Under the pieces are notes generated by a model that saw only the letters and a list, made by a program, of their open reading frames with translations, did no database searches and was not told the origin of the DNA. 24,557 bases of DNA from a virus: positions 1 through 24,557 of IMG/VR virus record IMGVR_UViG_3300007512_000190; one strand, given 5' to 3'. The stretch's first letter is position 1, and the number at the start of each line of letters is the position of its first letter. This document shows, one piece after another, positions 6,656-15,158 of this stretch. The position numbers and the translations under genes were made by a program.

Positions 6656-6683
6656 ATAATAACATATTTTCGCTAATAGTCAA
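6656..6683 (-). promoter_or_regulatory. sigma70-like promoter in front of the DNA polymerase gene
   Basis: The sense strand has TTGACT (6683-6678), a 16-base spacer, and TATTAT (6661-6656) preceded by TG (extended -10). The -35 lies inside the end of the preceding 440-aa gene. This is the boundary between the virion genes and the replication genes, where an early/middle promoter would be expected. The predicted start is only a few bases before the polymerase ATG. Confidence 0.55.
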
Positions 6684-7995
6684 TATTAAAATCACCACCA
6701 AAGGAAGAGGGTGAATATAATTTTGAAACTTTTGTTTTATTGTCAATATAATCAACCGCTTTGTCCACACCAAGTCTTCTGGCTATGTCCAGAATTCTTC
6801 TCAGTGTTTGGTGCTCTTGATGTGACGTCATTTTTATCTGAGCTTCTTTTGCTCGAAGGGAAAAATAAATTGGAAGCCAAAAGAAATCGTCGTATCGTTG
6901 TAGAAAAATATCATATGCCTTTTCTTGCTCGTTCCCCTCTGCCATATCAAGAAAAAGCTCCCTGTCGTGAAGAGAAACCTTTGTTGTTTTTTGGGCTGTG
7001 CAGTGTTCCCACTTTTCATAGAACGGAAAAACACTGGCGTATGTATTATAGGACTGAAACATATATATCTTAAAAGACCGGTAATCGTATGTCGACGCCG
7101 TATAGTAATACGTTGAAAATAACTCTTCCACGTCTTGAATATTGCAATTAAACATAGCCGGAGCAAAATCATAATTTTCCAACTCTTCCGGTGTTAGATT
7201 TTCAAAGTCCCACGGCTCGCTAACAATAATCTCGCAGGTGTTTTGTTTAACATATTTCATCATCTGTTGGGAACCGATGTTGGCCACGAGACGCCAAGGA
7301 GCATTTTTATCAACATAGAAACCAAACTTTGCTGCTGTATTTCGATAGCAATCAAACTCATCAGTGTTTATATACCTGTCAAATTTAAAAAAGTCTTGGT
7401 CATGTTTGTCCGACCCTACCTCTACCATCAGCCCAGTAGTCAAGGGAGAACAAAACCTAGAGAGTATAAAAGATGTTCTGGAGATGGGAAGGTCGCGTGC
7501 AGTCTCGTGCGCAAACTTTAAAAATAAATTAATGTAATCATCAAACCCTTTAATTTCATCTTTTTTATTATTAACCTGTAGATAGCTGCTAACAAATGAT
7601 TCGTGAATGGTGGCGAAATGAGCATGATACAGATTATTAACACTTGTCCAAGCGCGACGTGGGCTTAGAGTTTTTAAAAAACTACCTTCTGGTAGGCTTT
7701 TTGTGCGCACCACCAGCCTAAGCTCACTAATGAAATCTCCATACGCATCAACAACAAAGTCTGCAGCGAAGAGATTTTCTTGATGAAACTCTTTCAAGTT
7801 GGTTTCCGATAGGTGAACTGCTCGACCATCAACGTTCACCTTTCCATAGAAAGGGCGAGCATACCAAAGGTCCAAAGGCTTGTTACCTTCTGGTGGATAT
7901 ATATTTTCTTTATAATACAGCCGCATCACCATTCGGTCTGGGAGGTACATGCTGTTGGTACCCGCCGGGGGTGTCTTGTCTTCATAAAACGCCAT
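6673..7995 (-). CDS. Unknown protein at the virion/replication boundary, probably structural
   Basis: 440 aa, no family recognised. It has no signal peptide, transmembrane segment or nucleotide-binding motif. It is rich in Phe and Tyr (for example FSTYYYTASTYDYRSFKIYMFQSYNTY near residues 290-320) and looks like a compact folded protein. The start has GAGG ten bases upstream, and the gene begins two bases after the stop of the 861-aa virion protein, so the two are co-transcribed. That linkage suggests a tail, baseplate or tail-associated role; the alternative is a late-expressed assembly factor. A sigma70-like promoter for the replication genes overlaps its 3' end. Confidence is high that the gene is real and low on its function. 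Confidence 0.55.
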   Translation of the reverse strand: MAFYEDKTPPAGTNSMYLPDRMVMRLYYKENIYPPEGNKPLDLWYARPFYGKVNVDGRAVHLSETNLKEFHQENLFAADFVVDAYGDFISELRLVVRTKSLPEGSFLKTLSPRRAWTSVNNLYHAHFATIHESFVSSYLQVNNKKDEIKGFDDYINLFLKFAHETARDLPISRTSFILSRFCSPLTTGLMVEVGSDKHDQDFFKFDRYINTDEFDCYRNTAAKFGFYVDKNAPWRLVANIGSQQMMKYVKQNTCEIIVSEPWDFENLTPEELENYDFAPAMFNCNIQDVEELFSTYYYTASTYDYRSFKIYMFQSYNTYASVFPFYEKWEHCTAQKTTKVSLHDRELFLDMAEGNEQEKAYDIFLQRYDDFFWLPIYFSLRAKEAQIKMTSHQEHQTLRRILDIARRLGVDKAVDYIDNKTKVSKLYSPSSFGGDFNIDY

Positions 7996-7997
7996 CT

Positions 7998-10583
7998 TTA
8001 CTTATCCTCTATCTTGCCCTCTGAGGTGACCTGTTGGCTCTCTTTTAATCCAACGACGGTGGTTGTCTTTTCGGAATACCCAGAACTCTCCGCTCTAACT
8101 GTCCAATCAGGAACGGTAAGTTTCGCCTGTATTGTTGTAACATAATCCGTTTCAGTAATTGCGCTCGAAAGTTTAATAATCGAATAATATCCACCAAAAG
8201 CCAGTCTATATACGTTGCTGGCGCCGCCGTCTATAAACGTACTGTCGATATATATTTGTTGCCCAAGTTGAAACAAGGTATTACCTACCGTTGTTATAGT
8301 AGCCACAAAAGATTCTGGTTTTATTACCCCTGTTACATTTTTTTCCTGGTCTAATTGTGCATAGTTTGCAACAGCCCAAGTAGGGTTGTTTGCTTGCCCG
8401 AATGAAATATTTTTTAATATACCTGAATCTGGACCTCCGACCACAAAGTGATAAATATTTCTATTTATATCTTCTGAATAATTCCCAGTGAGCTTTGCGG
8501 GTTCCCACCCAGAAGCATATAGCAGAAGGTAATTGTGTAAGTTCGATACAGGAGCGTGATCAACATATGGAAGGTCTGCTCCCATTCTAGCAAGAGTTTC
8601 AACATTGTATTTTTTTCCGGGCTCTATTCGACCCACTCCGTTGGGGCCAGAACCTGCGGCGGTGAGGGGTAGAAGTTCTATGTTTGATAGATTAGCGCCT
8701 GTTTTACCGTGAATACAAGAGTCCATCGCAGTGTGTATTAATTCTCCTATCAAGTCTTCTAAAAACTCTTGAAAGAAATATGAAGAGCGGCCTTCGCCGA
8801 TAACCTTTTCTGCAAGGAAATTATTAAAGACGCGGATATCAATTGGGACTTCTGCTAGGTTCAAATAGACGTTTTTTCGACTTATCATATCCGTGAACCT
8901 TAGTGGTCCCATCATCATTGTCAAATTATTCATCTTCCATTGTTCTGCCACGGCAGGACCAACTTTTTTTAGTAAATTATTTATAACATCCCCAAGTTTA
9001 ATAAACGCTATTCGTCTAAAATTTCCATCGGGGCTCTTATAGTCCCACTGTTCTCTGAGCCGTCGCAAATGTTTCTTCTTTGCAGAACCCTTTACGTCTT
9101 TAATGACATCTTGATTTTGTAACTTGCGGGCAGCGGCGAGATCCTTCATTGATTGGGCGGCGTCCTGAGTTGGGTCATAAGATCTGTCAGCTATTGTTAT
9201 TCTATTGCCACCAGCAAGAGAATTAAAGATTTCTCTCACCTTATCATCTAGTGCCGCATCCAGATTTCTAAGCGAAGTTGGCTGGTCTCTCTGAGCTAAG
9301 CCGAGCATTGAAACGGCGGCGTTTATTGTGTCTATTTCCGTTTCGGTTACATCAAAAAAATAAAGTGTTGTCTCTCCAATGTCGGCGAAGAAGTGCTGGA
9401 CAGCAAATCCCTGATTACTTGTGGCCAGACCTTGGATATCTTCTTTTTTTCGGCGGGCGGATGCCAAAAGATCTTTTTCGGCCTGATCTATAAAGTGTTG
9501 TGGTTGATGAGCGACGAGGTCGTCCGGACCTTTCTTTTGAGCTTGGAATTTTTTGTGACCTATATCGTGAGCCAAGTCTTTTATTTTTGTGTTTATCTCG
9601 CCGACCTCTTTCTTAAGCTTTTCCATTCTCCTTTTAGTTTCAATAATGGTGTCTAGTTGCGAATTGTCGAGCCTCATTATGTCAGCAGCCTGCGAGTAAA
9701 AAGCGTTCTCAATTGCTCCGCGATAATGAACATTCAGCCTGACTGAACCGTCATTTGCAAAATCAATTTGATGATCCTGCAGATCAAGCATCATGATCAG
9801 TTGTGTTTCTTTAACGGCTCCTTTAAGAGCTTTAGAGAGTAACATGGTATCTTTAGGGGTTTGCCATCCAACCACCATCTTTATTCTAAACATTCCAGGG
9901 TCATGAATGTTTTCAAATTTATACAATGTGTCCGCTTTCTTGGCGTTGTTTTCTGGATTTGTTGGGTATGTAATGAGGTGTGCCAAACTCATTGTTCTGC
10001 CGCCGCCGACATCCTGTTTTGCAAAGAAATATTTAATGTCTTGGAAAAAAAACTGAACTTTGACGTCGACAATATTTTTTGTTGCGGGATCTTTACCCTC
10101 TAACGTAATCTGCACATCTTTAATTCCTGCGCCGTCGCCGCGAGAAAAGTTGTTTTTAGTTATATTTTCTATGTTGGTATAGTTCGAAAAATTAAATGGA
10201 AAATCTTCACCTTCTTTTTTTTTATTGTAAAAAACTTTATAAATCTCTATTTTTGGAACCAGGGAGGATAACTGATCTGGCCTTATCGTCAAAAACTCTT
10301 TAATCGATTTCTTCGCAGCTAAATGATTAATCACCAAGCCGGGATCTCCATTTAAAATTGCATATTCTGTTTGATCCTCTGCGGGTATTGGTAACTGTTC
10401 TTTCAAGCGAGCAGCAAAGGTCATTAAAAAACACTGATCAGAATACATCTTTTGGAGTTGCGCGTTATATTGCTCTAACTCCTCTTTTGTGAGAGTGTTT
10501 TCTTTCTGGACGATATCAAACTGACGTTCGTGTTGTTCTTTAATAGTTGGATCGTTTGTCCACTTGCTCCAAGGTGCCGCCAT
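7998..10583 (-). CDS. Large virion structural protein, probably baseplate or tail-associated
   Basis: 861 aa, no enzymatic motif recognised. The N-terminal 100 residues are helical and charged. A beta-rich section with VRLNVHYRGAIE (281-292) follows, then a probable coiled coil at about 305-345 (IIETKRRMEKLKKEVGEINTK). A Lys/Gln-rich linker (345-385) leads into a long C-terminal beta-rich half. There is no N-terminal signal sequence. A strong GGAGG lies six bases before the ATG. It follows the LysM/gp53-like gene by one base and precedes the 440-aa unknown by two, in a run that starts with the tape measure, so a baseplate hub/wedge or tail-fibre-connector role is likely. It resembles large hypothetical virion proteins of other big myoviruses, but I cannot tie it to a T4 gene. 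Confidence 0.65.
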   Translation of the reverse strand: MAAPWSKWTNDPTIKEQHERQFDIVQKENTLTKEELEQYNAQLQKMYSDQCFLMTFAARLKEQLPIPAEDQTEYAILNGDPGLVINHLAAKKSIKEFLTIRPDQLSSLVPKIEIYKVFYNKKKEGEDFPFNFSNYTNIENITKNNFSRGDGAGIKDVQITLEGKDPATKNIVDVKVQFFFQDIKYFFAKQDVGGGRTMSLAHLITYPTNPENNAKKADTLYKFENIHDPGMFRIKMVVGWQTPKDTMLLSKALKGAVKETQLIMMLDLQDHQIDFANDGSVRLNVHYRGAIENAFYSQAADIMRLDNSQLDTIIETKRRMEKLKKEVGEINTKIKDLAHDIGHKKFQAQKKGPDDLVAHQPQHFIDQAEKDLLASARRKKEDIQGLATSNQGFAVQHFFADIGETTLYFFDVTETEIDTINAAVSMLGLAQRDQPTSLRNLDAALDDKVREIFNSLAGGNRITIADRSYDPTQDAAQSMKDLAAARKLQNQDVIKDVKGSAKKKHLRRLREQWDYKSPDGNFRRIAFIKLGDVINNLLKKVGPAVAEQWKMNNLTMMMGPLRFTDMISRKNVYLNLAEVPIDIRVFNNFLAEKVIGEGRSSYFFQEFLEDLIGELIHTAMDSCIHGKTGANLSNIELLPLTAAGSGPNGVGRIEPGKKYNVETLARMGADLPYVDHAPVSNLHNYLLLYASGWEPAKLTGNYSEDINRNIYHFVVGGPDSGILKNISFGQANNPTWAVANYAQLDQEKNVTGVIKPESFVATITTVGNTLFQLGQQIYIDSTFIDGGASNVYRLAFGGYYSIIKLSSAITETDYVTTIQAKLTVPDWTVRAESSGYSEKTTTVVGLKESQQVTSEGKIEDK

Positions 10584-10584
10584 A

Positions 10585-10923
10585 TTAAACCTCCAACATC
10601 CTTAATATCCTAACCAACGGAAATGGAATTTCTATAACATCTCCCATATCAATTTGAGATTCTAAAGGCGTTTGATTATACCACGCAATAACCCACCATA
10701 ATTCTGAACTTCCGTAATGTTCGTGAGCCAATTTATAAAATCTGTCACCAAGTGACCAGACGTGACCAATTGTTGTTAATTCAGAAATCTGCTCAGCAGT
10801 AGGATAAACAAGCTTGGGAGTTTTATACTGTCTTATGAACTTCACGCCTCTGGAGTCAAACGCCTCTTTGAACGAGGGGCTTGAATTTATTCCGATTGAT
10901 CTGAAAATGTATCTTGAATGCAT
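10585..10923 (-). CDS. LysM-containing baseplate protein (gp53-like)
   Basis: 112 aa. Residues about 50-105 form a LysM-like motif (VWSLGDRFYKLAHEHYGSSELWWVIAWYN ... GDVIEIP, given here in two parts), the pattern found in T4 gp53 baseplate-wedge proteins and in LysM tail proteins of simpler myoviruses. Here LysM is usually a structural module that lets the small protein dock in the baseplate. The gene begins one base after the stop of the lysine-tailed protein and ends one base before the 861-aa gene. Its ribosome-binding site is weak, so coupling is probable. The T4 gp53 equivalence is by motif and position. Confidence 0.72.
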   Translation of the reverse strand: MHSRYIFRSIGINSSPSFKEAFDSRGVKFIRQYKTPKLVYPTAEQISELTTIGHVWSLGDRFYKLAHEHYGSSELWWVIAWYNQTPLESQIDMGDVIEIPFPLVRILRMLEV

Positions 10924-10924
10924 G

Positions 10925-11695
10925 TTACTTCTTCCCTGTCACTTTCTTTGTAGCGGCTTTCTTTTTAGCTGGAATTTTACTTTCGGTTTTTTTAGTCGCG
11001 TCTTTTTTTGGAAGCTTCGATTCTTGAGATGTGCCGTAAGGAAAGTTTTTTCCAGTATCTCTACCAAACACCCAGCCCTTGCCAGACTTATACCACCCCA
11101 TCGGATGTTCGTGTAGGGCTGTAAATTCTCCATTTAAATTAATTTGCTTGGGGAATAACTCTCCACCAGCATCAAAAAACCCCGCTTCAATATCGGGGCT
11201 AAAGGATATCCCCCCTAAATGCCCCAGCAGGCCGCCGGTCGGAATATCCAGAGCATGAGACGGGGGAGACCACCACGAAGATTTCGTGGCGGCAGTGGGC
11301 GCCATTGTTGTTTTCATCGATTTGACCCAATTTGCAAATCTCATCCTTATAAGAGGAGGTTGTTCTATAATGGACGGGCCAGTAGTTTTTGTTTGGCCCG
11401 AGGGGTGAGTGTAGGTTGGATACTGCATTTTAATCAATTGTCCAACAGCGGTCAGATTACTGCGAGCTTCTTTTTCATCTGAAGCCACAGCAACCCAGCT
11501 TAAAGAAATAGATCTTCGAGTGCCTCTAAAGACATCTATAGGGTCCATCCTGCCGTACACCGTTTCAGAACTCCAGTCGGAAACATATGTATCACTGAAG
11601 GAGGTTAAAAAGGCTCTAAAAGAAACCCCTTCTCCTGTTGGGATGTGCTTGAACCCTATAATGTATCCTCGATTGTTAACATCTTCAAAAGACAT
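10925..11695 (-). CDS. Baseplate/tail-tube-junction-type protein with lysine-rich C-tail
   Basis: 256 aa. The segment YGRMDPIDVFRGTRRSISLSW (47-67, conserved Y/G/R/M/D/P and SLSW) and the following helix (EARSNLTAVGQLIKMQYPTY) are typical of a tail protein found near the tape measure in many large myoviruses. The domain ends with GGLLGHLGGISFSPDIEAGFF and a second beta section (FPKQINLNGEFTALHEHP). The final 34 residues are lysine/alanine/threonine-rich, repeating KK-A-T-K-like units as in histone H1 tails, which is unusual for a baseplate component. It follows the tape measure, where T4-type tail-tube initiators (gp48/gp54) act, but similarity to those was not visible to me. The ATG at 11695 has AAGGGG at long spacing. 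Confidence 0.6.
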   Translation of the reverse strand: MSFEDVNNRGYIIGFKHIPTGEGVSFRAFLTSFSDTYVSDWSSETVYGRMDPIDVFRGTRRSISLSWVAVASDEKEARSNLTAVGQLIKMQYPTYTHPSGQTKTTGPSIIEQPPLIRMRFANWVKSMKTTMAPTAATKSSWWSPPSHALDIPTGGLLGHLGGISFSPDIEAGFFDAGGELFPKQINLNGEFTALHEHPMGWYKSGKGWVFGRDTGKNFPYGTSQESKLPKKDATKKTESKIPAKKKAATKKVTGKK

Positions 11696-11712
11696 TTATT
11701 TTTTTATTCCCC

Positions 11713-14481
11713 TTATTTATTAATACTTATGTTGGCTGCGTGCCAATCTTCCACTATCCTATAAATTTCTCGTCTATTCATGTTAACTGAAATTGTGGTC
11801 GGTGCCATAGTTACTTTAACATCGTTGGCTCCACCACCGCCTGTGGCTCGCTCCATTGACATTTCGGCGCTGAACATTGCACGGTCACTGCTTTCTTTCT
11901 GCATTGAAGTTTGAACAATTTTTTCTGAGGTCTCTCTCGTGTTGTTGACAATTCGTTTGAGGTCCTGTGACATTTGAACATCCGCTCCGGAGGCTTGTTG
12001 TTGAATTGGTCGGCTTATCATTTGCATTATACTTGTATTCATATTCTGCAGTGTTGAAATATTTTGTTCTTGTCGTTGAATGCTCGCATTTGAAATAACG
12101 TTTGTATTATTCGGCAAGTTGACCAATGCTTCACCAGCGTGAACTCTTGCCATTCCAGAGGCACCATCGCGACCTCGGGAAAAACCGGGAATTGCGTTTG
12201 ATAGACTCGCCTTTGTGTCAGCTTTGCCCATCCCTAAGAAATTACTTATTTTGGACCCGGTAGGTCCCATAAACTCTAGGAGACTCTTTGCAATTGAGTG
12301 GAGTGATTTAAGACCGACAGTGATGGTGGCCACCCACCCAAATGCGGTTAGCGCTGCGGCGCCAGCCGATTTCATTGCACCTCCCATTTGTGGAGCAAGG
12401 TCGGTAGCCCCTTTGATTGCGCCGCTAGCACCTTTGGCAGCATCTTTCACAGCGTCCATAGCTGGGGCGGCGGCATCTTTGGCTGCGCCTGCTATATCAA
12501 GAAAGCCGCTTTTTGCAAGCAGTTGCTTGGCGATCATCCCTGATAAACCTGAAATTGCACCAGTGAACAGGGTGGTGAGCACCGGCCCAATAGAACCGGC
12601 AATGCCTGCCATGTTTTGAAGAAGTCCGTTTAACTTATCAATGCCCGCTGACAACGTTTGTGTGTGTTGAGCCAGTGTTAATTGGCGGTGGTTTCTTGCC
12701 TCTTCCATAGTCTCATTCTTTTTCGCTTGACCCTCAAGACCTTGAAGGGTTCCCTTGTATCCCTCGGCTGCGCTTTGAGCCTGTCTAATTGCCGAGCTTT
12801 GCGTTCCAAACATTCGTTCTGCTTCTGCCATGTCCCCGCCAGTAAACATCTCAGCAATTGTTTTCTTGAGGTAGTGTGCCTTTGTCCCCATTTGATCAAA
12901 ACTCATACCAGCTTTTTCGACCGCGCCCTTAACAAGCATCACCCTTTCAGCAGGGTCTATTGTGTTAATCATTTTTAAAGTATTTAAATATGGGCCTCCA
13001 AGAATTGCATTTAAATTTCCAACTGCGTCGGCTGCGCCTTCAAAAGTATCAAACTTTTTCGCAATTCCGGTCAAGGTGGTCATTTCTGCGCCTGTGGTCT
13101 TCATGATAACTTGCATTCGCCTGAAGGTTTGGACAAGTTTCGGGCCCCCAAAAGAAGCATAGTCTTTTGACAATTGACTAAATTGTTTAAGAGCGTTATT
13201 TGTGTTTACTCCCAACTGCTGGGAGAAGCCTGTAAGACCTGCGGTGGCTGTTGCTGCATCTTGTTCTGTCATTCTCAACGTTTTCGTCATTGTGTTCAAC
13301 ATCTCGACGGTTGTGCCTGATTGAACTCCGACGCGCTCCATGACAGTGGCAAATCGAGTCATCTGACTCTGTAGCTCTGGGCCAAGTTGCGAGAACTTAT
13401 ACATATTGTTATATAATTCTGTGGCCATTTGAGCAGCTTTGTCATATGATGGAATTATATCTTTGTTGGCCTGCGTTATGTCGTGAACTGTGTTTCTATA
13501 TCTTTCACCTGCTCCTGTTGTGCGCATAAATGATTTTTCAGCATTGTTTAGGGCTTTGGCGACATCCCATTCGTTTTTCGCCAAGAACAGGGCTGCTTCC
13601 TGCGCCTTTTCAAATGCTTGCATAACAATATTTGTTGTAGTGAGGGTTTCTCGCATCCCTTTCTGGACGCCCTGCATTGCCTGTCCCCAGCCTCCCGTCG
13701 CATCCTTGGCTTTGAACAGGCTTGCAATCATTCCTTGAGATTGGTCGGTTATTCCTGTGAACCTACTGAGAAGGTCTTTTGTCATTCCCGAGAAGCGATT
13801 AACCTCTTGGTTGCTCTTGCTCCACTTTGAAATTTGTTGCGTTAAGGCCTTTACAACTTGATCAAGTGCGCTCTGAGCGTTACTGTATTCGGTGTTTTGT
13901 GCCTGCAAGTTGGCTCTTATCTGTTCTTCGCTTAAACCTCGGTTCTTGACCTCTGCAGCCATTCTTGAGGTGCTATTTAAAATCGTGTCATTTTTTGCTA
14001 TATTTTCTGCAAGAGCCGAGCGTATTTGTTCGTGGGATTCAAGCTCCTTTCTAAGTGTCACTTCCCTTTTTTCTGCTCTCGTTAAAAGTTCCCATTCGTC
14101 CCCGCTTTCTGCTTTTGCAGCAGCGGCGGCTTGGCTTCTAACGTTAGCTAAAATTTGAGCTTGTTCTGTCTCTTTAATAACCGCGTCTAAGGTCGACTGT
14201 TTAACTTGAGCTTCTTGTTCGGCTGTAGATAGGTTTTGTTGTTGCGCTGCGACAGCCTCTTGATATGCTGCTGCAATCTTTTCGGCGTTGGTCGCGACAG
14301 CGCTTATTAGAGGTTTTGCTTTAGCAAGGGCGGCTGCGTGTTGTTCGGCGGAGGCGGCTGATGCTGCGGCAGCGTCTGCTACTGCGGTCGCACTCTCCGG
14401 TGTAATACCAAAATCGGCTTGGGAGTCGGGTGCTGCGCCGCCGACTTCATTTGCTGGTTTTTTGTCGCCACCGTTGGCCAT
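11713..14481 (-). CDS. Tail tape measure protein
   Basis: 922 aa, setting tail length and housed in the tube lumen until ejection. The N-terminal 230 residues are Ala/Gln/Glu-rich coiled coil (AAAASAASAEQHAAALAKA, STAEQEAQVKQ). The long central part is mostly helical. Hydrophobic Gly/Ala segments occur at about 624-655 (GSIGPVLTTLFTGAISGLSG) and 705-736 (AAALTAFGWVATITVGLKSL), as in tape measures that enter the membrane. Residues 765-790 carry the phage-typical PGFSRGRDGASGMARVHAGE(A/ALVN) motif. The C-terminus is again helical and Met/Gln-rich. Family experience of about 1.5 angstrom per residue suggests a tail near 140 nm (rough inference). The gene comes after tube and gp26-like genes, as expected. 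AAGGA lies 12 bases before the ATG. Confidence 0.9.
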   Translation of the reverse strand: MANGGDKKPANEVGGAAPDSQADFGITPESATAVADAAAASAASAEQHAAALAKAKPLISAVATNAEKIAAAYQEAVAAQQQNLSTAEQEAQVKQSTLDAVIKETEQAQILANVRSQAAAAAKAESGDEWELLTRAEKREVTLRKELESHEQIRSALAENIAKNDTILNSTSRMAAEVKNRGLSEEQIRANLQAQNTEYSNAQSALDQVVKALTQQISKWSKSNQEVNRFSGMTKDLLSRFTGITDQSQGMIASLFKAKDATGGWGQAMQGVQKGMRETLTTTNIVMQAFEKAQEAALFLAKNEWDVAKALNNAEKSFMRTTGAGERYRNTVHDITQANKDIIPSYDKAAQMATELYNNMYKFSQLGPELQSQMTRFATVMERVGVQSGTTVEMLNTMTKTLRMTEQDAATATAGLTGFSQQLGVNTNNALKQFSQLSKDYASFGGPKLVQTFRRMQVIMKTTGAEMTTLTGIAKKFDTFEGAADAVGNLNAILGGPYLNTLKMINTIDPAERVMLVKGAVEKAGMSFDQMGTKAHYLKKTIAEMFTGGDMAEAERMFGTQSSAIRQAQSAAEGYKGTLQGLEGQAKKNETMEEARNHRQLTLAQHTQTLSAGIDKLNGLLQNMAGIAGSIGPVLTTLFTGAISGLSGMIAKQLLAKSGFLDIAGAAKDAAAPAMDAVKDAAKGASGAIKGATDLAPQMGGAMKSAGAAALTAFGWVATITVGLKSLHSIAKSLLEFMGPTGSKISNFLGMGKADTKASLSNAIPGFSRGRDGASGMARVHAGEALVNLPNNTNVISNASIQRQEQNISTLQNMNTSIMQMISRPIQQQASGADVQMSQDLKRIVNNTRETSEKIVQTSMQKESSDRAMFSAEMSMERATGGGGANDVKVTMAPTTISVNMNRREIYRIVEDWHAANISINK

Positions 14482-14497
14482 TAGTTATTTTTTTCCT

Positions 14498-14836
14498 TTA
14501 TGTAAGTGGCCATTTTATTCCGGTCTCTCTTTCGAAATTTCCAACGGCTCGCTCAAGCTCCCACTTTGAATGGGAAGTTCTGGCGTCACCAAGACCGTGA
14601 TTAAGGTAGGAATCCATATATCTTTTTTCTCGACCAAGGACTTGGGCCAAGGCGTTAACATCAGTCTTGCGACCTTTTACTGTTACTGGGATTGAGGATT
14701 GATCAAACATTCTTTTCAGAACGCCTTGAATAAGGCCTCCGAACATTCTCAGGAAGCTTTCATTAAGTTGATTTTCTTTTTTCTTTATCTCCTCCAGATC
14801 GATTACGAGAGGGACAATATCATTGTTTTCTGACAT
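14498..14836 (-). CDS. Small protein upstream of the tape measure (hypothetical, possible tail chaperone)
   Basis: 112 aa beginning MSENNDIVPLVIDLEEIKKKENQ. The frame extends to a GTG at 14872, but AAGGAG lies 12 bases before the ATG at 14836, the same long spacing seen before other genes here, so 14836 is preferred. The sequence is charged and helical: a hydrophobic helix FLRMFGGLIQGVLKRMF around 30-46, then VTVKGRKTDVNALAQVLGREKRYMDSYLNHGL. There is no signal peptide or catalytic motif. Position directly before the tape measure is where myoviruses usually encode tail assembly chaperones, which is the basis of the tentative role; no sequence family was recognised. One of the four CTATTTAT elements lies 38 bases before this start. 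Confidence 0.5.
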   Translation of the reverse strand: MSENNDIVPLVIDLEEIKKKENQLNESFLRMFGGLIQGVLKRMFDQSSIPVTVKGRKTDVNALAQVLGREKRYMDSYLNHGLGDARTSHSKWELERAVGNFERETGIKWPLT

Positions 14837-14873
14837 CAGTTTGAAGGGCTCCTTTTTGGTATTATTCGTCACA

Positions 14874-14882
14874 TATAAATAG
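14874..14882 (-). promoter_or_regulatory. CTATTTATA element upstream of the 112-aa gene
   Basis: The sense strand reads CTATTTATA, 38 bases before the ATG at 14836. The octamer CTATTTAT (ATAAATAG on the plus strand) occurs four times in the window by eye, each time between virion genes with the same orientation. Candidate late promoter or processing element; function inferred only from recurrence and position. Confidence 0.35.
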
Positions 14883-14897
14883 ATCTGTGAAAGAAAA

Positions 14898-15158
14898 TCA
14901 GCGGGATTGTTTTTTCTGAGCCTTCTCTACTGCTTCTTTTTCGTGTTCTTTTTGTTTTGCCAAGCGCTTGAGAAACCAGCGGCGAAGGCCAACAGGCAGG
15001 TTATAAAGCTCCATCAAACTCCAAGAGGTATAATATTTTAAAAGAAAAAACTCTTCATATACCGCTTCAATGTAGTTGTTATCTAGGCCAAAAAAAGTCC
15101 GCTGTAAACGGAACCTCCAGTCTATCTTCATATCCGCACTCAAAACAAGAATACTCAT
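14898..15158 (-). CDS. gp51-like small baseplate-assembly ORF overlapping the gp26-like gene
   Basis: Up to 86 aa; the first 27 codons lie inside the gp26-like gene in another frame. The conserved-looking part is FFLLKYYTSWSLMELYNLPVGLRRWFLKRLAKQ, a pattern I associate with small proteins that follow gp26 in T4-like phages (gp51-type hub assembly factors) and with tail chaperones; the C-terminus is a charged helix. Internal starts are possible at 15158 and 15131 (MKIDWRF), but neither has a good ribosome-binding site. An alternative is that it is expressed by ribosomal frameshifting from the gp26-like frame at a run of seven T residues (15096-15090). The downstream coding potential looks real; the N-terminus is uncertain. 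Confidence 0.6.
   Translation of the reverse strand: MSILVLSADMKIDWRFRLQRTFFGLDNNYIEAVYEEFFLLKYYTSWSLMELYNLPVGLRRWFLKRLAKQKEHEKEAVEKAQKKQSR

Noticed and set aside
12215-12619. 134-aa plus-strand open frame inside the tape measure gene
   Set aside because: Mirror image of the Ala/Gly-rich part of the tape measure; no supporting start signal or family.
14837-14872. GTG start for a 124-aa form of the protein before the tape measure
   Set aside because: A purine-rich ribosome-binding site follows the GTG rather than preceding it, and fits the ATG at 14836.
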